64,000 nt of DNA from Desmodesmus armatus (lineage: Eukaryota; Chlorophyta; Chlorophyceae; Sphaeropleales; Scenedesmaceae): assembly GCA_007449985.2 (NCBI GenBank), contig VIIQ02000145.1, positions 62,001 through 126,000 of the forward strand. The letters run 5' to 3'. Made by a program: the position numbers and the translations under genes. Positions 57,113 through 64,000 of this stretch are shown piece by piece. How positions within the stretch are numbered: position 1 is the first letter of the stretch; each line of letters opens with the position of its first letter. The notes below the pieces were generated by a model. That model searched no databases. It was not told the DNA's origin and saw only the letters and a program-made list of their open reading frames with translations.

Positions 57113-59239
57113 TCACGCAGGGGTTGAGGATACTCTGCACTGCTTGTAAAGTTTTTTTAGGGGCCTGGTGATGCGCAGCCGTTCTGAAGCGCTGGTATGT
57201 CTCAGATCACCACCCCCCGAACGGCTGCTGCAGAACCAGCTGCTGCTTAGGCAAGGGCGAGCTGTACTGCCAGGCCAGGTGTGCATGCGCTGAGAATATT
57301 CAGAGGTGACTTTGCGCACTTCGGTGCCTGGCCCGAGCACTGGTCTCCAGCAGCACGGCAAGATGTATGCTGCAGTTTTCCATCCCTCCCTGCTTGTCTT
57401 GCACAGCTGTTGCCCGTCATGTGACGTAATGGGATGCTGAGCGTCCATGTGTACCGTTGAAGCAAGCGTGCACTGGATGACACGATGCTGTGCAGTGCCA
57501 CTGCTGGCAGCACGCAACAGGAAGGGCAACAGCACCAACAGAGACACAAGCAACAGTGGCACTACTCTGATGGTCATGCCCAGCTGGTAGCGTCCGCTGA
57601 GTGGCATGCCGGCCGTGCTGGCAGGTGGGGCCTTGCCTGACCCTGACGTTGCACGCTCGGGGCGGTGTGACATGTTGGCTGACTTTGTACTATTGTACTC
57701 TTGTGACTCATACTCAGCACAGTGATCATCGCTGCTGGCCCCATTGCTGACAGTGACTGGCAGATGCTCCTCCCCTGAGTGCTGAGCATTGAGAGGTGAG
57801 GTTCTACTTTGCTGCATGCGTATTGCCGAGCTGCCTTGCTCAAATGCAGCCACCACCAGTTGTGTCGGGTCTCCTGCAAGCTGCTCTGGGGAAGCTGCAG
57901 CACCCGCATCGGCGTATGTGACGGCAGAGCAAGCTATGTGAGCCCAGGTGTCGATTGGTGTTCCCAGTGTTGCAGCTGCACAAAGTGCACTGCTGTCACT
58001 GCTGCTGAAGCTGCTTGAGGTGGGTGCCTGTGAGTCCGCCTTGCACGGGCTGGTACGGGCTTCTGCTTCAGCAACAACCTGCTCATCTGCGGCCTGTTCT
58101 TCCCACCAGGCTGTGAGCACTTTGACAAACGCCCTGTGCGCAGGCAGCGCCAGATTCAACTGCAACTGCAGATCCAATGCAGCAGCCGGAGCAGCAGCAG
58201 CGGCAGTCAGCACTGGTTGTGTGGGTAGGGCCTGCTCCACAGCGTATGACTGTACACTTGCTGGTGAAGACTGCGTGGTTCCAATCTGCGGCTTAGGGCT
58301 CAGTGGCTGCTTGCTGAGTGGCACAACACTAGCTGCGGCCTGCATGTAAGCCTGGATGTCAGGGCATGCAGTAGCTGTGCTGCAGGTGCGGGGAGTGTTT
58401 GGCTCTTGGCCTGAGCTCCCGGCTGCTGTGCGCTGCTGTTCCCGTGCCTGCTCATAGCTGCGGTTGTCCCACATACGCGCTGCTGCAGAACGGGCCCTCC
58501 TCTCACTTGACCCGGGTGCCTTGGCATGGATGCCCAACTCGCGGCAGCGCAGCCTGTACAACATATGTTGTGCATCGTTCGCTGACAGGGGTGGTGCCCA
58601 CCATGCTGGTGCTTTGTGGGGCTCATGATACCAGCAATCGCCGCCATTGTGACCCTCATACTTGCCACAGTGCTGGCACATCGGTGCGGTCTGCTGGTGC
58701 GGCCGCAGTTTGGCCAGACCCACCTCAGCGAGCCGGTGACCGTTGCTGGGCTGCTGGCTGGGTTGGTGGGACAAGGTGTAGCAGCCGTGGGGTTGCACCA
58801 TCTTGGGGTTGGCCCCCTCTTGTTGGATGCGGTTGGGATAGAAGCCTGCCCCAGCGTACTGTACTGGCGCCATCCTGTCCGGTGTGCTCTCACAGTCAGC
58901 ACGGGTACGAACAAAGCTGCTGGAGCCACCTGCTGGTGCCATGTGCTGCAGCTGCCTCATCTGTACTTGACGCTCCTCGCTGCCTTGTGCAACCACACGC
59001 AACCTGCATGCATGGTGGGGCTTGTGGGGAGCTGGCTTGTTTGCTTGGCATGCTGTCTGGTGCTGTAGCCTATTGGCGTTGCCCAAGCCGCTACCCGCCT
59101 TGGTTGGCATGGAGTGCAGCGTCTGCCTAGGCATCCGTGAGGCCGTGTGCACCCGCAACATCGCTTGCTCCATGGTCATGTGATTGCGATGCATCTTTAG
59201 TGTTGCGTCCCTTGTGTGTCGGTTGTTGGACGCTTGCAC
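57113..59239 (-). CDS. 708-codon ORF with a zinc-knuckle-like motif, unknown
   Basis: Uninterrupted frame on the minus strand. Residues about 188-202 read CQHCGKYEGHNGGDC, a Cys-X2-Cys-X5-His-X4-Cys pattern close to Gag-type zinc knuckles, followed by a Trp/His-rich segment (YHEPHKAPAWWAPP). The middle is Gln/Ala/Ser-rich with low complexity. Near residue 560 lies a single strong hydrophobic segment (VVPLLLVSLLVLLPFLL). The tail is Ser/Arg-rich. It lies alone in the inferred kinase intron, right next to the minisatellites, and could be a protein of a decayed or unknown mobile element. Length alone favours a real frame, but composition bias could also keep it open. Confidence 0.4.
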   Translation of the reverse strand: MQASNNRHTRDATLKMHRNHMTMEQAMLRVHTASRMPRQTLHSMPTKAGSGLGNANRLQHQTACQANKPAPHKPHHACRLRVVAQGSEERQVQMRQLQHMAPAGGSSSFVRTRADCESTPDRMAPVQYAGAGFYPNRIQQEGANPKMVQPHGCYTLSHQPSQQPSNGHRLAEVGLAKLRPHQQTAPMCQHCGKYEGHNGGDCWYHEPHKAPAWWAPPLSANDAQHMLYRLRCRELGIHAKAPGSSERRARSAAARMWDNRSYEQAREQQRTAAGSSGQEPNTPRTCSTATACPDIQAYMQAAASVVPLSKQPLSPKPQIGTTQSSPASVQSYAVEQALPTQPVLTAAAAAPAAALDLQLQLNLALPAHRAFVKVLTAWWEEQAADEQVVAEAEARTSPCKADSQAPTSSSFSSSDSSALCAAATLGTPIDTWAHIACSAVTYADAGAAASPEQLAGDPTQLVVAAFEQGSSAIRMQQSRTSPLNAQHSGEEHLPVTVSNGASSDDHCAEYESQEYNSTKSANMSHRPERATSGSGKAPPASTAGMPLSGRYQLGMTIRVVPLLLVSLLVLLPFLLRAASSGTAQHRVIQCTLASTVHMDAQHPITSHDGQQLCKTSREGWKTAAYILPCCWRPVLGPGTEVRKVTSEYSQRMHTWPGSTARPCLSSSWFCSSRSGGGDLRHTSASERLRITRPLKKLYKQCRVSSTPA

Positions 59240-59269
59240 TAGCTGTTGGGTGTTGTGTTATGTTAGGGG

Positions 59270-60048
59270 TAGTGCGGGATGGTCCCGGCTTTGAATCGTC
59301 CACCCACAGCTATGTGGGTGCGGGCCGGACCCGGCTTTCAGTCAGTTGCAACCACCATCCCTGAGGCTATGTGCAGTGCGGGACGAACCCGGCTTCCAAT
59401 CAGGTGCAACCACCAGCCCTGAGGCTGTGTGCAGTGCGGGGCGGACCCGGCTTCCAATCAGGTGCAACCACCAGCCCTGAGGCTGTGTGCAGTGCGGGGC
59501 GGACCCGGCTTCCAATCAGGTGCAACCACCAGCCCTGAGGCTGTGTGCAGTGCGGGGCGGACCCGGCTTTTGGTCAGTTGCAACCACCAGCCCTGAGGCT
59601 GTGTGCAGTGCGGAACGGGGGCCCGGCTTTTGATCAGTTGCAACCACCAGCCCTGAGGCTGTGTGCAGTGCGGGGTGGGCCCGGCTTTTGATCAGGTGCA
59701 ACCACCAGCCCTGAGGCTGTGTGCAGTGCGGGGCGGACCCGGCTTCCAATCAGGTGCAACCACCAGCCCTGAGGCTGTGTGCAGTGCGGGGCGGACCCGG
59801 CTTCCAATCAGGTGCAACCACCAGCCCTGAGGCTGTGTGCAGTGCGGGGCGGACCCGGCTTTTGGTCAGTTGCAACCACCAGCCCTGAGGCTGTGTGCAG
59901 TGCGGGGCGGGGGCCCGGCTTTTGATCAGTTGCAACCACCAGCCCTGAGGCTGTGTGCAGTGCGGGGCGGGGGCCCGGCTTTTGATCAGTTGCAACCACC
60001 AGCCCCGAGGCTGTGTGCAGTGCGGGGCGGACCCGGCTTCCAATCAGC
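59270..60048. repeat. 58-bp minisatellite
   Basis: About 13 units of 58-60 bp, each with GCAACCACCAGCCCTGAGG and GGACCCGGCTTCCAATCAG or variants (TTTTGATCAG, TTTTGGTCAG). The first units, near 59270-59360, are the most diverged. Confidence 0.95.
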
Positions 60049-60355
60049 GCAGGACGGACCCGGCTTCCAATCAGTGCAGGACGGACCCGGCTTCCAATCA
60101 GTGCAGGACGGACCCGGCTTCCAATCAGTGCAGGACGGACCCGGCTTCCAATCAGTGCAGGACGGACCCGGCTTCCAATCAGTGCAGGACGGACCCGGCT
60201 TCCAAACAGTGCGGGAAGGACCCGGCTTCCAAGCAGTGCGGGAAGGACCCGGCTTCCAAGCAGTGCGGGAAGGACCCGGCTTCCAAGCAGTGCGGGAAGG
60301 ACCCGGCTTCCAAGCAGTGCGGGAAGGACCCGGCTTCCAAGCAACAGCAACAAGC
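60049..60355. repeat. 27-bp minisatellite
   Basis: About 11 units of 27 bp built on GGACCCGGCTTCCAA, which is also the core of the 58-bp unit. Two blocks exist, one with TCAGTGCAGGAC and one with GCAGTGCGGGAA. Because 27 is a multiple of three, all frames stay open here and produce spurious ORFs. Confidence 0.95.
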
Positions 60356-60964
60356 TGTGTAGTGTGGGACGGACCCAGCTGCTTCGATCGACCCTGCACT
60401 TTTTCTTTTGCAACCTGCAGCCGAGTGCCTGCTCACCTGACTTAAAGGCTACAAACGTAAAGGTCAAATGCAACAGGTGATGCCGAGAATGATAAGGGTT
60501 GTGAGCGGTGCTTCCTGTTGCACCCGCTACTGTTGATGGCTTCGCGAAAAGCTCAGCTGCTCCAAGCCGCTGCGCAAGAGACCTTTACAGCTGCACCTAA
60601 GCCTGAGAAGCTCCTACCGTCCTGACTGTGCTTCGGGTTGCAGCCCTCAGCGGGTGGAGCTCGGCTACCACACCCTCAGTGCCACCTGGACCTGCTGGGG
60701 ACCTGAAGTGTTACACTTTGAAAACAGACGACAAACGGAGATTCTCGGCATGCAGGACCCTGCCTGCATGCGCTCTTTATCCTCAGACAGCGCGACCCGA
60801 ACCAACACAGTCACCTGTCATATAACACCACCACAAATATCTGCGAAACCGCCCTGCATGTTTCGCTTTCTTAAGCACACATCGTGCATCCTTGCATTTC
60901 TCAACATGGCTTCCCTGCCACGGCCTCGTCATTGGACACCCAACACGCAGATGTACACCACCCC

Positions 60965-63051
60965 CACTATGACTCACCGGTGGCGTTGGTTTGCGTTGGT
61001 TTGCGTTGGTATGCGTTGGTTCAGCGTTGGCTTTGGCCAACGCGGCGTTGGCGCCCAACGCCCATATGGCGGCACACCTTGAAACGACTACATACGTCCA
61101 GATACATGTAAGAAACACTTTGGACATCCTTTGGCGCTGCTGCATGAGCATGATTGGTGCAAAACACTAGACCCTGAGTTGATCACCCCACCCCCCACAA
61201 GGCCCGGTACCGGACGGACCTGAACCTGTCCAAAACATGTGTTGAGGGTCTGTTTGGTTGTTCTACGTGCCTAAGTGTCAGCGATTGTGGCTGCTGGCTG
61301 TTTGTGACTTGCCATCACATTGATCCCTGCAGCTTGGTCACACTGCAGGCTGCATCTGGGCCATCAGAACATTGGGTTGACATCAGAAACATGTTGTGTA
61401 TGAACTGTGGTATTTTCTGACTCCGAATGGCTCGGCTAGGCTAGGCTAGCGTTATGTCAACATAACAACATTGACTGCTTCAGCCCATGGGCACAACCGG
61501 CTGCCAAACGCTAGTGAAGGACTGTATGTCCACGTACGTCACATCTGACCTCGATAACTGCAGCTTGGGGGTCATATCGTTCATCACAAGGTTAACAACC
61601 TTTCGATGGAAGTCAATGTGTGCGGTCTGCGGGCGTGCAGCCCGTGCAAGCCTCCCGAAACAGAACTTGTATATCGAGCTTACGTTTCAGACCGCACCTG
61701 TGGCGTGATGCAACCGGACAAGCGCCTTTGACCAGAAGGTTGTTGAAACAGCAATGCCTGTCAACACTGCCTGAACGGGTTGTGCTGATGGCTGCCCTGT
61801 CCGTGGATGGTGTAAGAAGCTTCACTTTGAACAGGTGAGCACTCTCAGCAGGCTGTGCGGACTTACAGCACAGGGTGCTTCAAACAGCAAAACAGCACTG
61901 CTGTACTGCAGCAGTGCTGCTGTCCTGTATGCTGCCTGTAGCCCCAGAGTGCGATCAGGTGCATAAGCAGTACCCGGAATATTTCAGCGTGATACAGTCA
62001 TGCCCTGATGATCCAGCGGCAGTATCCTTCCAGCAGCAGATGATGCTGGAATGGAACAGGGGTTGACCACCTTCGGTTTGCTGCTCGGCATGGTTGCAGG
62101 GCCCCAGCATGAGATCTGTGGCAGTAACGGCTGGTCAACGCAGCCTCCCAAGCACGCCAATCACACAGGTAACCCTCTGGTCTGCAGCCTGTCTTCGCAT
62201 CACAGCAGCAGCTGGAACCGACGTGTAAGGGTTGCACCCTATGTACGCACGATACACCTACAGTACTGATGGCCGTCCTGTTCTGTCAGCAATACCAGCC
62301 AAGCTACCTCAAAACTGTGCAGCGTGCCACAGGATTCGACATTTTGCACTGTACTGCTGCTGCAGGTCACTGTGAGGTCCTGAGAGTTGACCGGCTGGTC
62401 AACAGCGCATTGAATCACGCCATAATGCAGGTGCGCACATCAGTCAGCAAGCGGCTGTGCAGCACAGTATTGTTGTGCGGACGTATAACGGTCGCCCCTC
62501 ATGTACACAGGATACACCTGCAGTACTTCTTGCAATTGTTCTTTTGCATTTGGCAGGCAAGGAGGTGGCAAGGCAGCAGCTACACAGAACAGGTAGCAAG
62601 CCCAGCCATGCTACGTGAACACTGTAAGCAGTGTGCCACAGCATCTGACACCTTGCACTGTGCTGCTGTTGCAGGTCACTGTGACACCCTGTGGGCGACA
62701 GCAAGCAGCAGCTTGTGCTGAAGGTGTTGCTGGGCCTGGGTTGAGCTCTTTCAGTGTACTAGCTAGTACACTACAAGCTAGTACAGTACTGTACAAGTAC
62801 TTACTACAGCTGTGGTGCTGCCCTCACCGAGCATCTGTAACAAACTGCGACAGAAGCATGTATGTTGGTCATTATGGGCGTATGAATGCAGTTAAACCCC
62901 TTGTTTCAGCGTTGTTGACATGCCAACGCGGCGTTGGGTTGGCGTTGGTTTCGCGTTGGTTCGTCTTCAACGCTGCGTTGGTGCCCAGCAAAACCCAACG
63001 CCACACCAACGCAAACCAACGCCGAACCAACGCCACCCGTGAGTCATAGTG
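60965..63051. mobile_element. Non-autonomous CACTA transposon
   Basis: The 2,087-bp insert starts CACTATGACTCACCGGTGGC and ends with the inverted copy (GTGAGTCATAGTG). The first five bases, CACTA, and the exact 3-bp duplication CCC, shown against the uninterrupted R2 copy, define the superfamily. Subterminal regions (60982-61070 and 62915-63040) carry many GCGTTGGT repeats, inverted between the ends, as expected for transposase-binding sites in this group. No transposase is encoded; inner ORFs are short. Confidence 0.9.
62220..62700. repeat. Diverged duplication inside the CACTA element
   Basis: Two blocks (about 62220-62400 and 62480-62690) share the order ACACCTRCAGTACT, then GTGCCACAG, then TTGCACTGT.CTGCTG.TGCAGGTCACTGTGA in part. 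Both keep acceptor-like CTGCAGGTC. It may be captured host exons or filler. Confidence 0.5.
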
Positions 63052-63110
63052 CCCCCAGTACCAATCAGTACTGTGGAGGTTATCGGGCACTGCCCTTATC
63101 GGTTGTGTCA

Positions 63111-63333
63111 CAGCAACCGCAGCATTTCAAAAGCAGAGAAGCAGGTTGGGCTTGTGCCAGGTTGTGTTCCTGATTGCCTCCGCATACATCACTAGACAAA
63201 CTTCAGTGTATTTGCAAACCAAGCCGGGTGCCTGTCTACGGCACCCCAAGGTCTTGGTCATACATGCAGTAAAGCAGTTGAATGGACATGGACATATGCC
63301 TTGCCAGAGCCATCTGCAAGCGGTCGCACTCAC
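63111..63333. other. Intron end next to the upstream kinase exon
   Basis: No gene. On the minus strand this is the start of the inferred intron, opening with GTGAGT at 63333-63328. Confidence 0.5.
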
Positions 63334-64000
63334 TCTTCTGGAAGGCTTCTTTGAGGTACTTGTCGATAAACAGCAAGTAGTCAGGCGTGCACCGCCAACC
63401 GTGAGCCTCTTGCATCACTCGCAGGGCGCCGTTCTCAGCCACCACGCTGGCATCCATCCCCTGCTGTGCAGCATCCTGCACTTGCCTGGCAATGTCAGCT
63501 GCAGCGCGTATGCTAGCTGCATTCTGTGCTGTCACTGCCGCCAGCCTGGCCTCTGCTGCAGACAACTCTCCCAACAGCTGGCCGGCGTGCTGAAGCACTT
63601 GCTGGTGTGCCTGGTAGGCAGCTGTAGTGCCGCTGGCCAGGTCCAGGAACATGTCAGCCGCATCTTTGGATCGCAGCAGCTTCGGCATCCTCAGCAGCTC
63701 CTTGGCAAGATAAAAGCCTGCTGCATCTGCCTCCTCGGCCTGCTGCTGTAGCTCCTGCCAGTCCTCCTGTGACTGCCAATCTGGCCATTCCTGGGCCCAA
63801 GCTGCAGCAGCAGCCACTACTGACCCTCCGCCGCCACCTGCCAGGGCTGGCGCTGCAGCCTCTGCCGCTGCCGGTGGCTGGGGCCTTGGAGCCTCACCAC
63901 CACTGCCTGGTACACTTTGATGCAGCCGCTGGCGGCAATCTGCCTGCTGCTCCTGCTGTGGCTGTGGCTGTGCTGCCGCTGGCTGTTCAGGACCCTGCAC
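63334..64000 (-). CDS. Probable upstream exon of the split kinase gene (partial, runs off the window)
   Basis: An open frame from the window edge to a donor at 63333 (AAG A|GTGAGT). It ends in phase 1, which fits exon 54570-54353 starting with two bases. The protein is Gln/Ala/Pro- and Gly-rich at first, then helical: WPDWQSQEDWQELQQQAEEA, LAKELLRMPKLLRSKDAADM, a likely coiled coil (LLGELSAAEARLAAVTAQNA), and TPDYLLFIDKYLKEAFQK. No domain is recognised. Linking it to the kinase rests on strand, phase and the absence of another acceptor exon between them; a separate gene is possible. The GTG at the edge is not a supported start. Confidence 0.5.

Larger units (their letters stand above)
60491..63110. 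repeat. 530-bp repeat R2, copy split by a CACTA element
   Basis: 60491-60964 and 63052-63110 together equal the uninterrupted copy at 54745-55274 plus three extra bases (CCC), the target duplication of the inserted CACTA transposon. One base difference was noticed (ACTGTTGATGG against ACTATTGATGG). Confidence 0.9.

Noticed and set aside
59270..60048. CRISPR-like array of regular repeats
   Set aside because: The whole 58-bp unit repeats without unique spacers, and the context is eukaryotic; it is a minisatellite.
59808..60473. Long ORFs on both strands, up to 221 codons
   Set aside because: They lie in minisatellites; the 27-bp unit keeps every frame open, so the ORFs are repeat artefacts.

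Overview
The window looks like nuclear DNA of a chlorophycean green alga of the Chlamydomonas/Haematococcus type. The signs are GT-AG introns inside GC-rich coding sequence, long CTG/CAG tracts, an octotricopeptide (OPR) protein with a RAP domain, a TGTAA motif just after a stop codon, and a Ty3/gypsy element with a PHD finger, a combination I recall from Chlamydomonas REM1. Haematococcus lacustris is my best guess, by inference only. Everything here was read by eye, without searches.

Layout. 0.3-1.5 kb: broken Penelope-like-type reverse transcriptase. 3.7-8.2 kb and 16.0-20.1 kb: a duplicated block, each copy holding an eight-exon minus-strand gene of unknown family and, about 330-350 bp upstream of it, a roughly 750-bp island with the marks of a structured plus-strand RNA (hairpins kept in both copies, one G-C to A-U covariation, several G-C to G-U changes). 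Between the copies lie a duplicated 5' end of an OPR gene (8.3-8.7 kb) and a three-exon ankyrin membrane protein gene (12.8-14.2 kb). 23.2-25.3 kb: OPR-RAP gene. 25.7-27.1 kb: decayed F-box/LRR gene. 27.1-31.9 kb: mostly unassigned.

31.9-64 kb: one protein kinase gene on the minus strand, blown apart by mobile DNA. Its 3' exon is at 31,939-32,319, its central exons at 52,498-54,570, and a likely upstream exon at 63,334 to the window edge. The phase-matched intron between 52,497 and 32,320 holds a Ty3/gypsy LTR retrotransposon (32,482-52,387, same strand). Its upstream LTR is itself interrupted by a 5.75-kb DNA transposon with a multi-exon DDE-type transposase gene (46,293-52,046, plus strand). 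The retrotransposon encodes Gag, aspartic protease, RT, RNase H fused in one open frame to a deoxynucleoside kinase domain, a PHD finger, integrase and an extra ORF. The next intron upstream (54,571-63,333) holds a 171-bp direct repeat pair, a 530-bp repeat family, a 708-codon ORF, compound minisatellites and a 2.09-kb CACTA transposon whose 3-bp target duplication can be shown by comparison with an uninterrupted repeat copy.

Most exciting: the deoxynucleoside kinase domain inside the retrotransposon Pol, and the paired structured-RNA islands. Caution: several independent genes carry single-base frame breaks next to short homopolymers, so part of the apparent decay may be assembly error.
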